A DNA stretch of 64,000 nucleotides, from positions 11,494,814-11,558,813 of the forward strand of contig NC_079424.1 of NCBI RefSeq assembly GCF_026213295.1. The letters run 5' to 3'. The notes under the pieces are model-generated. The model made no database searches. It had not been told where the DNA came from and worked only from the letters and a program-made list of their open reading frames with translations. Positions 1 to 11,307 of the stretch are shown here, in pieces. The position numbers and the translations under genes were made by a program. Each line of letters begins with the position of its first letter. Positions within the stretch are counted from its first letter, which is position 1. This DNA comes from Gadus chalcogrammus (Eukaryota; Chordata; Actinopteri; Gadiformes; Gadidae).

Positions 1-861
1 GTATTTTAGTAAGACGACACACCAATTTCTTTGCCGGTCAACAGCCTCATAAGTCCAGAATGCCGTGCGGTTTTGCAGGCTGAGGGCGGGACCATGATAT
101 CCGCCAGCTGCCCAGGAAAGGCTGCAGTCTAATAGTCTTATTTGCCAAGGAAGCTTCCTAAGTGGTAGCCATGATAAGAGCTGTTCAAATTCTCTAAACG
201 CTAAGGAAAGGTGCCTCCGTGCTTCTTTTCTTATCTCCTTCAGCTTAGGGTTCAATGGACCTACCCTTATGAAGCGAAAGGAGATAATGCTGTCCCACAA
301 TTCCTGCTGCAGCAATATTTAAAGCGATGACAAAGACAATTCTTTTCATAAATCGTCTTTTATAAATGTACTATTGACAGAAGGTTGCCTCTTGATGGGG
401 GGGGGGGAGTCCTAACTGGTTTTAATAGCAAACTGAAGCAGATCAGGGGAAGCCTGACACGACAGCAAGTGTCAAGTTGCAAATTGCATTTCATTAATTA
501 ATGACTTTTTAGAAGCGTTGGGATATACAGTATGTTTGTATACAATTGATGTAATACATCATAAAAAAATAGACATAATAAACTAGTGCTTATATGATCC
601 ACCTTTGTAAAAAAACTTTCATACCAAGTGCAAATTCAATGAAGTCAATGAAGTTACTGTTTCTATTTTCTAGGAACAGTGTTGACTCCAGTGGTGAGTT
701 TGAGTGTTCTTTCGATCACAGTACAGGAATCCCCCTGATGAACTCGATCACTGTACAACCGCTTCTCTTCCCCCTGAAAAGGAAATGTCTTTCCATTCAC
801 ACTGACCCGGCAGTGCGTACAAAAAAACAAACAAAACCTCAGCGGATAACCACTACTCACC
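1..861. other. Noncoding block at start of copy A
   Basis: AT-rich sequence without a recognisable gene. It includes a short G run near 399-408, which is longer in copy B (about 44600-44613). By alignment this block corresponds to the region starting 326 bases after the transporter stop codon at 43875. It is therefore probably 3' flank or 3' UTR of an upstream copy of the same gene outside the window. A 101-codon open frame at 594-899 has no recognisable family or coding features. Confidence 0.5.
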
Positions 862-1338
862 ATGGCTCAGGAAGAGAGTCATTTTCTGGGGGATTATGAT
901 GCTAATACCTCTCTGTGTCGTCCCGGGGGAGCGCAGCGGAACAAGCGACGCAGTGGCCTGAGGACAGCCAGTGCTGACGGCTGATGAGCTTTTCTGGAGA
1001 TCCTCCAGAACGACAGGGACGGCCAAACCCACCGGCGGCCACCCAGATGGAAGGAGCCAGGGGAGGTTGGATCAGAACAGAGGCTGACAAGAGTGGCATT
1101 GGATAGGGGTCACACAAACACAACCGCACACACCCACACACCCTACTGGAGGACAAGGGGGGTCAATGTATTTAGGGATGAAAACACAGACAAACCAACG
1201 TCACAGCCGGGCGGACTGTACCGTTCTGTCGCCACACAGCCACGGGTCGCGGCGGACAGTTTTGCGGTCGTATGAAGTCAAAGCTACAAATCGTGTAACC
1301 GTATCTGACTCGTCTGCTCCGTCGCTGCGGAGGCGATG
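862..1338 (+). other. CpG-rich candidate first exon with short ORF (unproven)
   Basis: This stretch is richer in G, C and CpG than its surroundings. An ATG at 862 sits in a strong vertebrate initiation context (CACCATGG) and opens a 40-codon frame starting MAQEESHFLGDY and ending at a TGA at 982-984. A good splice-donor-like sequence, GATG followed by GTAAGA, occurs at 1339. The copy B equivalent (45068-45553) keeps the ATG, the 40-codon frame and the donor. I do not recognise the peptide. It could be the first exon or a CpG-rich promoter/5' UTR of a gene downstream of the transporter, or chance. Copy-to-copy identity is no evidence of selection, because the whole region is near identical. 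Confidence 0.25.
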
Positions 1339-2275
1339 GTAAGAGGATACGGGGATACGGCTGGAGGCCGTCGTGCAAGACAATAGTGATAATCCATGCT
1401 CCCTAAGTGTTGTACCTGCAATGTGCTTTGAGAAGATAGACACCGTTTCCTTTGGTGCGAAACGTTTGATGTTTTATTCCACACACAGACCTTAAAGTGT
1501 ACCCCTGGGGTCTGTGAACGAGTTCTGGCGTTTACGGGTGCTGCACGTGTACCGCGCCGTGGGCAGGGTTCAACCTCAAAGCCTTTGAAAATCACGTCTC
1601 TTAATAAATCATATCGAATAGTGAGGGAAGGCTATTGCTTTTTTTACTTCGTTACAAAGCCTCTGTTGTTTAATTGGACCAAAACGCAGCGAGGCAGAAC
1701 AGCACATTCAATAATGATGCAAAGAAAACGGCCTAATTGATTTTTTTCTTAAGACGCTAATCGAGTAAATGAATGAATAGTTGTTTGCAGGGCTTTACTC
1801 TCCCTCTGGGCTGCGTCTACAACATGTGTGCTCACCCGTGTGCCTCGGCCCTGCAGTAGCGGCTGCAATGCCTGCTAAGAGGATGCAATATTGAAGAGCT
1901 TCCTTTTGGATATGTGCCTGAAGGGCATTTCTTTGTTGCTGTTATTCTTTCATTCCAAAAAATAACTGCAGTGAGTTATTTCCACTATGTTTCTCGCATC
2001 CCTCCCTCATACTGCGTCTGATCCGTCCTAGACTCTAGGTCCCTCCTCTAGATGACCTGTCTGAGAAACCTGCTCTGAGAGTGTGCCGGCGTTATCAGCC
2101 GTTGATGAAACTTATCATCTCTGCATGGGGGAGGGTCACCTTGACATGAGCTGCGGTGATCTATGTGGTGGATTCCAGGTCCTTGGTGCTTTTTGTTAAA
2201 GTGGAGCGAAGCAGAAGTAGAAAATGATTTGTCAGGGTTTACAGTGCGTTTCAACTGGTCAGCCTTGGTAGAAGG

Positions 2276-2562
2276 CTCTCTGTCTGTCTCTAGCTCTCAC
2301 TCTGTCTCTCTCTCACTCTGTATGTCTCTTTCTCCCTCACTCTGTCTGTCTCTTTCTCTCTCGGCCTGTCTATATCTCTGTTTGTCTGTTTTTCTCTCTC
2401 TCGATGTCTCTCTGTTTATCGTTTTCTGTCTGTCTGTTTGTCTCTCCCAGTCTTTCTGGCCACCTCACATTATCTGTCTGTCTCTCTGTTGTCTGTCCCG
2501 CTCTCTCTGTCTGTTGGTATTTCTCTGTCTGTCTGTCTGTCTGTCTCTCCCTCTCCATGGGA
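2276..2562 (+). repeat. Pyrimidine-rich TCTG/TC low-complexity tract
   Basis: About 290 bases composed almost entirely of C and T with TCTG, TCTC and TTTCTC words, ending in a (TCTG)n run. The copy B equivalent is 46486-46786, with a longer terminal TCTG run. The long open frames through it, rich in Ser, Leu and Cys, are produced by the repeat. Confidence 0.9.
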
Positions 2563-2647
2563 TAAGCATAGAGGTAGATCAGGTCCTTTAGGCATCTCGT
2601 CTTTAACACTGACCTTACAAGATATTTGTTTTTTTTCACACTTCTAT

Positions 2648-2649
<2 letters not shown>

Positions 2650-2729
<80 letters not shown>
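2650..2729 (+). repeat. (GT)40 microsatellite
   Basis: An uninterrupted 80-base GT dinucleotide array. The copy B equivalent at 46881-46999 is about 119 bases long, carries an A interruption near 46907, and has a rearranged right flank. Confidence 0.98.
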
Positions 2730-2731
<2 letters not shown>

Positions 2732-3379
2732 CATTTCATTCCATTCCATTTTTAAAAGTGAGTCACAAATAGGACACCATAATCCATGATGACTTCATCA
2801 GTGACACTTCTCTTAATTTATAAAGTTATTCCTGGAAGAAGACTGAATATTGCGAAGGGATATTTTGAATCCAAATTGAAATACCTCATTGGATTGACAG
2901 CATACATTATTTTTTGCTTAAGTAAGACCTGAAGCACATTCATATTTTCCAATCACATTTGAGTGATAAATAAAAGATGATGATTTAGCCTAAAGCGGAG
3001 AAGCAGAGGAGAACATTGTGGGCAGACAGGGACCACAAAATGATTAGTGGAACAATTAATCTGATAATAAGACAGCCGATTCGAGACACACTTCTTACGT
3101 GCACGGACTGAGTGAGCGACCAATCACACATATATTGTTCAGAAACAAACAAAAAGAGATGATATAACGACTGCTTGCGTGAATGGATCATCTTATGTTC
3201 CAACTGAGCTGAGAGCTCCTTGGGTTTACCTTGTTATGGATAATTATTTGCCAGATATTCACACAACATCCCCCAGTCCTGGATTCTAAACCGGAGGGGG
3301 ATAGGGGGGCTTTACTCTGGTTTGCAGAGAAAAAAACACTCTATCACTCGGGGCATTGGGGCACGTAAGGAAAGTATTT

Positions 3380-5010
3380 CTATGTTTCTATAGTTGCATT
3401 ATTTACATAATCTTGGGATAAATTCTACAATTCTATGACCATCACACGCCTCAGTCAAATGCACCTTTTCAGGTGGCGGTTAATCCAAGCAAAAGATATG
3501 GCCGACCTCAGTTTAAAAGACTGATGTGGAAACCAAGAGACTTTCAACGTCTCTGAATAGCTCTCAAGATAGTATGTGCTGTCATCCTACTTGGAAGTAG
3601 ATTTTGAAGTACGATAGAAAAAAAAAAGGAAATGCTAGGCTTGGGCGATACCAAAATATTGCCTGTAATTAACTACTTTGCTTCTATAAGGGAAGAACAT
3701 ACGATTCATCAAGTTTCATTCTCTTCCATTCTGGCTTGTGCCTTTGGCCAAAGACATCCCTAGTCGTGTCTGATTGAACTAAATAATTAATTTAGCTCCC
3801 ATTAACATTAGCACACAGGGAACCCTTTTTCGTTAAGGAGGAATTCGGATAGCCGGAAGATTAGATAGTTTCACTGAGAGCTTTTGCCAGTCACAAATGG
3901 CATAGTTAAACTTGTTTCATTTAAATTGGTTGCATGCGCTAAGATAAAAGGAGCGTGCAAGTTGCTATAATAATTTAGTAGACGTGAGAACTCATTAGCG
4001 CGGCATAGCTAGAACACTGACTTAGCTTCAGTGTTCTTGAGTGTGGAGCAAGAGAGACAGTGAGGTTGGGGGATGGATGAAGGAATAAATAAATGAGTCA
4101 TGAACGTGGAGGGGAACGGATATGACCTTTCCACTCGATTCCCCCCTCCTGTTTCTGCCAGTCGCATCTTTCCCGACCACCCACTAAGCTTCCATCACAA
4201 CAATCTTCATGAAACTTTCACCGTCTCAGGCATGGCTCACCTCCGTGTTCGGGTGAAAAGTCTTCAAAATGCTTAAACCTGCAATATTTATACCATACTA
4301 GCCATAAACAATCTTTCAAACAATCCAGCCTCTTATAACGATATGCGCTGCTGAGGCTGAGTTGGGGTTTACAATGTACAGGCAGTGAAAACCCATTTTT
4401 CTTCAGATGAAAAAGTGCCATTTCTGTGTTGCACTTTAGAGAAAGTTCTGTAGTTCCGGATGGTTGTGTAGTTGTGGAAGGGAATCATGTTAGCGCTGTG
4501 TAAGAGCTGTCTGGAGGGATTTGTGCCGCAGCTATTTTTGTTAGGAGTGGGGTTGGATTGTCTGGTACAGCAAACCACAAATGTACTAGAATCCAATCTG
4601 GTGCAAAAGAAAAATACATTCTACATTTCTTAGATTTGTAACACAAACCAACTTCGTGTCTAACATATTGCCTGCCGAAGCATTTTAAAAAAAATGATAC
4701 ACCGATTCGCTCAGGCCAAAACACATTTTACAATCCTTGACTAAAAATACTAGTGTAATTCATATTTTTAGTTATTGGTGTTACGAACAGGATGGGCCTG
4801 TTAGAAACAAAAGTTTTCACACTCATAACAACTGCTTAGAAAGCTGTAATCGCTCTGTGCCAAACCTCTTGGCTTTCTTCTGTTTAAAAACAGTTTGTCT
4901 CTGGAGATACATCTCAATAACATACAATAAAGTGACATTGTTCTCACTCACCGCCAGCTCCCGTCAAACCGGAATTTTCTGTGTGTGGGAGGAAAGAGAA
5001 GTCGATTGCA
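3380..5010. other. Indel-dense island relative to copy B
   Basis: Here copy A differs from copy B (about 47640-49300) by many one- and two-base insertions and deletions, mostly in short homopolymers, plus substitutions. Immediately before and after, the copies agree almost perfectly. Such a sharply bounded cluster looks more like unpolished long-read consensus in one copy than biological divergence. From the sequence alone I cannot tell which copy is wrong. Confidence 0.7.
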
Positions 5011-7067
5011 ATGGAGGGACTGTCTCAATCAATCATTGTGGACTCAGAGCAAGAGAATCGACCAAACCAGTCAGTTGGGTGTACTAAGAAAAGACTGGAT
5101 GTTGATTAACTGGGTGAGAACTGATGGTATGATGAAACTCGCTGTTTGCGTGAGTGTGAGTGTGCGTGCGTGCGTGTTCTTATGAGTGACTATCTGTGCA
5201 ATACACCCCCCACCCCCACCCATGACCTAACTGTCAACCCTCACAACAAATGGTCCCACATGTTCCTGCTGTAGAGGACAGAAACATGGCTGGACTTGAC
5301 CTTCCCCTTCAGGGCCAGGGATGAACATGACACCTGTACACAGCCACTCAGAACTGGGCTTTGAGCGGGGACCTCGGTCCCACGGGGGGATGGGTCTCGT
5401 TTCTCAGCCGACTTTTAATGAACAACTTGTTTCATAAAGGTACCAGTTGCTGGACAACTCTACAATTACCCCCTTCAACCTCGGCGTTACAGGAAGACAG
5501 ATCTGTATGTATGAGTCACGTGTACAAAAGTAGAGGTTAAGTGTTGTTAGTGTTGTATGAGTCACAGGGTGGTTATTTAAAATGAGTTCGAGCACGGACC
5601 TATTGACAGATGATGGTGCCGATTGAGTGCACAACCCTTTCATCAAGTCTTCCTAGGTCCAGATGAGGTTAATTATGAAATTTGAAGTGGCACACGATTA
5701 ACAATATTTTTGGGGATTCTCTTAAAATGACTAAGAGCAGATAATTCAGCTCCTTAGATCAAAGGCGTCCCCGACTGGTTGACATTGTGGTAATGTGTGT
5801 AAAGCAACGTATTTTGTTTAAGTGGGAAAGCGTAAATGTCCTGCCTATCAGATAGCTTTATCATTCGGAATCAGTCAGCATACTAATCTCTTTAGTGCGG
5901 CCTGAGTTAACGACTAGTATTTTCAGTATGGTATGTTTACAGTAACCTTCTGTCCTGTATTTGGGGACGTGACCCAAATGACCTTACTGGGCTTAATTCA
6001 ATACTATCTAACCGATGGAGGAAATATCCCCCTAGCAGAATTGTCAACTTCCTGCAATCAAATGTAACTGCCAAGAATTTTTTGCGATTTAGTGGATGAT
6101 TTTTTCCTTAATCCGACCATGAAATGAGAATCAGCTGCAGTGTTGGTGCGGCAATTCTAGTCAAGTACTAATTCCGTTTTGGACAGATGTTATAGGGATA
6201 TCAAATAAATGCCAAGAGCTTGAACCATATTTTTCAGAACCAAGCCAAGAACGCTTCTAATTAATTTGGTAATCACACCTTTGAGCTGGAATCCTCATTA
6301 AAGCGTATCACAGATTGCATTCATTAATATATAGGGCATTTATCAATTCATTCTCTAATGAACTCTGTAACATTTAACTTTGCCAGCTGGCAGAACGTAC
6401 GTTGGGGAGAAGCTCTGAACATTTCAGGTCCAGAATTTCCAACGAGTTCCTATAAAAGATTGATGTGGCATATTTATAATTTACTTGAAGTTTCAAATTG
6501 TATTGGGCTATTATTATATCTTGCAAATCCATAATAAGTAAATGTGGGTGATTGCTCTAAATGAGTTAAAGGGAGTGGGAGGGCGTGTTTGGCGGCTGGG
6601 GGGGTATAACCCAGCTACATTTCCCCCAGGCAGAGGACAGATGCTACTCCTGTTGTACAACCCAGTGCCTCGTGGAGCCACTGCACCAGAAAAGGACCAA
6701 TGTTTTGTGGTAGAATTTGTGTGCAATGGCAGTTGGCATATTATCCTCTAAGACCAACAGCGATTGGTATTCTCAAGGTCAGCTTGTCATTGCAGACCTA
6801 GGTCAACAAGGTGGAACACAACATCCAAGCTATGACTTGAAAAATGAATTGCGACTTCCATATAAAAAATTTAGAGAGAAACAGGAACGATGGTAGAACA
6901 GACAAGCATGTGCAAGTTGCACAACACATAATGTGATATTACCCTTGCTCGGACCAATTTACTTATTTTATTCAAGTAGGAGGGAGGAGAGAATATCAAA
7001 AGCTGGAATATTCCAACAGCATTGCAGACCAAGCGCTTCAGCCAGGAATCCAAAACCTGTCCACAAC

Positions 7068-7629
7068 TAGGGGCGTTTCTAGGTTTCCGAACTATCTGGG
7101 GCTTAGCCAGGAGGGAAATAAAAAGTGTGTGCGTAGCGCGCGGCAAATGTTTTTGTATGCTTTATTGCACATGCACATTTTTTCATAATGCTTTACCTAA
7201 ATAAACAAAATTCGCAGTTTATTGTAGCTTTAAATAGCTACCTGACTGCTGTGCTGCTTATCCCCAGACATCTAAAGTTCCATTCAAGTTATTTCAGAGT
7301 AAAATTAATACAAGTTAGACAGACCATACCTATATATGTGTACATTATATATATATGACTGGGAATAGGATAGGTTAATTCACTTGAGGTGGTAAACAGT
7401 CTGGTTATGTTTTTAAACCATTTATTCTCTTGCCAGAAGGATTATAGAAGGACTAGGCTACTTTATTTCGAGATTCCCCTGGAATCCCCATGTTTGTTTC
7501 TAGTGTAAAGAAAGCAAAAAAATAAAAAGCGAGTTCATTTTTTTTTTTTTCAACAAAAATAAGATTCAGGGCTAATTCAATTATATCCGGGGCTTTAGCC
7601 CCGAACAGAACAGCCTAGTGACGCCACTG
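7068..7629 (+). mobile_element. Non-autonomous hAT-type element, copy A
   Basis: A 562-bp element with terminal inverted repeats: left TAGGGGCGTTTCTAGG (CAGGGG in copy B) and right end CCTAGTGACGCCACTG. It is flanked by 8-bp direct repeats TCCACAAC (7060-7067) and TCCACAGC (7630-7637), matching at 7 of 8 positions. CAG-starting TIRs and an 8-bp target duplication are hallmarks of the hAT superfamily. No transposase frame is present. The first base of copy A is T instead of C, a mutated end. Confidence 0.88.
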
Positions 7630-9499
7630 TCCACAGCCGAAACAAACGGTGCAGCCTATGATATAACCGTACTGGCGGAGGCATCAGAGAAGGTGAGCTT
7701 TCATTCAGGCCCCTGCACGGGGCGCGGTCCGAGTCCTCCACCTCCGCTGTGATCCAGGGTGAGGCCAGGGTCTTCGATCGGATGACATAAGGGGTCAATT
7801 AGGTAATAGATTGCTTGAAGTCCCTGGATGGAGGAAGCCTCATCAGAGTTCACACCAGTTCTCTGCTCATCGCAGCCTTAAAGTTCTACCAAACCTCTGT
7901 GGTTGTCATTTTATTTGACAATAATCTGTTTTGAATATCCGTATTGTTATTGTCTGTGTAATTTAAGCTTTGTAGGGTACGTATCCACACATTTGATCCA
8001 CTTTCTGGAAGTTATCTTCTGAACTTTTTCAATAATGCCAGTAATAAAATACATGGCATTAGGTGCTTTTATGCTTTAATCAAAATCGCTTTCAAACTGA
8101 GTGCATATTCTTAGCATTCTTCCCTCGGGGCCGGGTAGGAAAAGAGGTGAAGAGGAGACAGTGGGTAGATATTGTTTTTCTCACATGCTCTCTTTGACAC
8201 ATAGGATCATATCAGTTGTAGATAGTTAGTCTGATTAATACGGTCCCTGGTATCCATAGGACTCAAGACATCATAGCATACAGTTTAACCATACTGAAAT
8301 CATCCCACCTGGACCGACATAGCAGTCCTCTAGAGGCAGAGAAGAAGACACTTTAACAATGTCAAGATTACGTATTCTGCATTCTGAAGGTTGAATACAA
8401 CCAATTAATTATTTATTCACTATAAATGCTACATGCATATCCATTCTATAACGTGCCATTTCACAGAGAGCGCCGGCCATGAGACGGGCAGGGTCACCTT
8501 GCTCTACTGTGGTTTTGTGTGTGTGTGCGTGTTCCTTCTTGCCTTTCCTGCCACGTCCGAGAGTGTGTGATCCCTTCATCTTTGCTGTGACATTTCCTGA
8601 GTCTCTCCCGCCCATCCCCAACTTTCCTCTCATATGCACACATTTAATATGCCTTTCAGAGAAATCCTTTCACCCCTCTCTTGACCTCTCAGTGTCTCAC
8701 AACCAATCCCTCGCTGTCTCACATCCTCTCTCTCTCTCTCTGTGTGTCTCACACCCCATCTCTCACTCTCTGTCTCACAACCTCTCTCCCTCTCTCTCTT
8801 TTTATATATATATATCTGTGTCTCTCACCCTCTCACTGCACCTCTTTAAACAGGGACCTAATCCCAGAGTTGTATTCTGCTGACCGATATGGAGAACTCG
8901 TGCTGGCCTGTTTAGTGGGTGTAAAACACAGAGTGACTAGAATAACAACGGCTCAAACACATAAAGCACTGCATTATGTATTGCAGTGCACGGAATCGGA
9001 TGGGTTCAATCTCCATCTTGCTCGATGCAATATAAGAAAATGGTTTTCACCCCTGCATTTTCTGTATTGTCTGTATTCTGTATAGGTTTTGAGATTTTCC
9101 CAAACAATTTGGCCAGAGGCTTGTCTTGCCAAGCTCTTTATCTCCTCAATACAACAGCTGTGGAGACTGTTTTCCCGAAAAATGGCCAACAGCTTGCCAA
9201 TATTGTGTGCTGTAGAAACAGCTGTTCAGCTTGCCCCATGAATGAATGATTTTGTGCAGGGACACACAGTGTGTGTTTTATCGCATTAAAGACACGTTGT
9301 GCGATTGGTTGAAAGCATCTCTGGAGTGCAGGAATCCCTACTTTCATTCAGATGAAGTATAAAAAAAATGTGGAGGTCGTGGAATTTGGCGACTCTGTCC
9401 AATTAAGAGAATATGAAACAGGACATTTTTCATTTGTTTGCAACCGGTTCACTTGATCTTCTTGCATAAACTGTTCTCATTGTCATCTTTACTTTCTAA
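7630..9499. other. Noncoding block, copy A
   Basis: No supported gene. The block contains a C/T-rich tract at about 8690-8800 with CTCTCT, TGTCTCACA and then TATATA words. The open frames at 8479-8883 and 8681-9085 run through this low-complexity tract and are not convincing as proteins. Confidence 0.6.
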
Positions 9500-11307
9500 G
9501 GCCCAATCCCATTTCTACCCCTTACCCCTCCCCCTTGTTTTGAAGGGGTAAGGGGAAGGTGTAAGGGGAAGGGGTAAGGTGAAGGGGCATAGGCGTTGAT
9601 TACGGGGACATGTCCCCCCCACTATTTGAAATACGAATTTTGTCCCCACCACTTTTAAAAATGTGCAAACCAATTGCGACTGAAAAAATCCCCACATACT
9701 CAACCGAAATCGTCGAGTCGAAGATCATGCGATAGGCGCGCATCAAGACATCATTTATTAGATAGGCCTACCTAATAAACCGTTGGAACACACAAGACCG
9801 GAACCCATAGCAACGCCGGTAAACAAACCCCGACTCCCGAGAAGCCCAATCCCTATGAGCTCCCCGCGCTACGGCCATCCGGAGGCGCACAGAGCATTTG
9901 GCCGTGATATTATATATACAATTATATTATATTATATACTATATAGAGCTCCAAGAGTCGCAAACGGCAACAATCACTTTCTCCTCCATGCTGCAGTTCA
10001 CCCCGGACTGCACTGCGCTGAGTTTGACCGTTGACAGTGATTGGTTGTTACGTTACACATGTCACTCAGTGGCCACGCTGTTGAACGCTGATTGGCTGTC
10101 ATCACGCGAAATTCGTGTCAAAGTTTAAATATTTCAACTCGTGCGAATTTGTCACGCCACAAATCCTCGTGAACGCACTCGCCTGTGCACGGCGAAAGTG
10201 TGGCGCGACAAATCAAAAAAATTCGCCCGATACGCGTCTATACGTTCACTTTGTAAGGGATCTTGTCGCCCGTTGTGTTTGGTGTGAACGCACTGGAGAA
10301 GTTTCAAGACAGACAGCCAAAATTGACATTTTTATTCAGACAATAGCCGGTCCTTTTGCTTCCTATAAAAAGCATGTTTGTGACACTGGATAACGATATG
10401 GATACATAATCTAGCCTGCATGTGGAGGGCCACATAAGGTAAGAAATTGGTATACGTAAACTTTGCTGCTGGTTCTGTTTGCTCGTGATGACCTGGCCAA
10501 AGGTTACCCACGGTCCGAAGCGATTGTGATCTGATTCTGGTTGGTGCTCCAGCTAATATGCATTAGATTGCAGGTAGTAGCAGCTACACACGGTGCGATT
10601 GCTATGCCAATGTGGTTATAGTTGTTTTGTCTGATTGAGATATGTGACGACTTGGAGTCTGGTAGGCCTATCCTGACATAAATATGTTCTCGCATAACCT
10701 GTGTGATTATCCTAAACTGTAGGGGATTTTATTTGCGGGCAATTTGCTGATGATGTTGTAACGAGTGAAGTCTACATTGGTCCTTCGCAAGTGTTTACTG
10801 GTGGTCATGATTTGGCAGATGCAATTCTCCTCTGGGCGCTTGTTTTTTTCTTCTTTTTTTAATGCAGCATAACGTATGCTACCAGCAGCCCTTGCTCGTC
10901 TTCAAAAGGCTGATGCTCAGTACCTCGTTTCATTTCGTACCCCCTTTACAGTCTGGCATTGTTTGTCTGGTAAACTTTGTTGATGTCAAGATAAGTGTTA
11001 AATTGCCAACACTGTTCTTTGTCCTGTGTGTATTAGTATTACATATCCTATGTTGTTTCCAACGCCGTTTTGCAAAACAAGCCAAAACACAAACTGTGGT
11101 TTTCAACTTTTATTGTTCGAATAGGATTTTCAACACCTGACAATACACTGTAGAGCATATTGTAATGCAGCGTTGAATGGATGAATAGCTTACATAAGGG
11201 TACCCAGCACTTTTCAAACCACACTCAAGCTGGTTATTGTCCCCACCACTTCTAAAAACAAACTGACGCCCTTGGGAAGGGGTAAGGGGTAGAAATGGGA
11301 TTGGGCC
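9500..11307 (+). mobile_element. Harbinger-like composite DNA element, copy A
   Basis: The left end reads GGCCCAATCCCATTTCTACC and the right end is its inverse, with GGGATTGGGCC last, giving roughly 30 bp of near-perfect TIR rich in CCCCTTACCCC. The flanks are TAA at 9497-9499 and TAA at 11308-11310. A 3-bp TWA target duplication is characteristic of PIF/Harbinger elements. No transposase is visible. Inside are pieces of other fish repeats: a second nested inverted pair (ATAGGCGTTGATTACGG near 9588, CAAACTGACGCCC near 11260) and a fragment ending in GGTGTGAACGCAC near 10290. The element is non-autonomous and composite. The superfamily call rests on the TSD and TIR only. Confidence 0.72.
9653..9894. 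other. Segment present only in copy A
   Basis: About 242 bases inside the Harbinger-like element are replaced by about 7 bases (AACAAAA) in copy B near 54299-54305. The segment has mixed composition and a near-palindrome around AGGCCT near 9760-9780. I see no terminal repeats, so a deletion from copy B is as likely as an insertion into copy A. Confidence 0.8.

Larger units (their letters stand above)
1340..7067. other. Noncoding block, copy A
   Basis: I see no supported gene here. The block holds a pyrimidine-rich low-complexity tract, a (GT)40 array, an indel-rich segment (3380-5010) that aligns poorly with copy B, and otherwise AT-rich unique-looking DNA. Open frames in this stretch are short and match no family I know. 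Confidence 0.6.

Noticed and set aside
594..899. 101-codon frame retained in both copies (B 44800-45105)
   Set aside because: Both copies are near identical over the whole region, so retention shows no selection. The composition and overlapping frames on the other strand give no coding signal.
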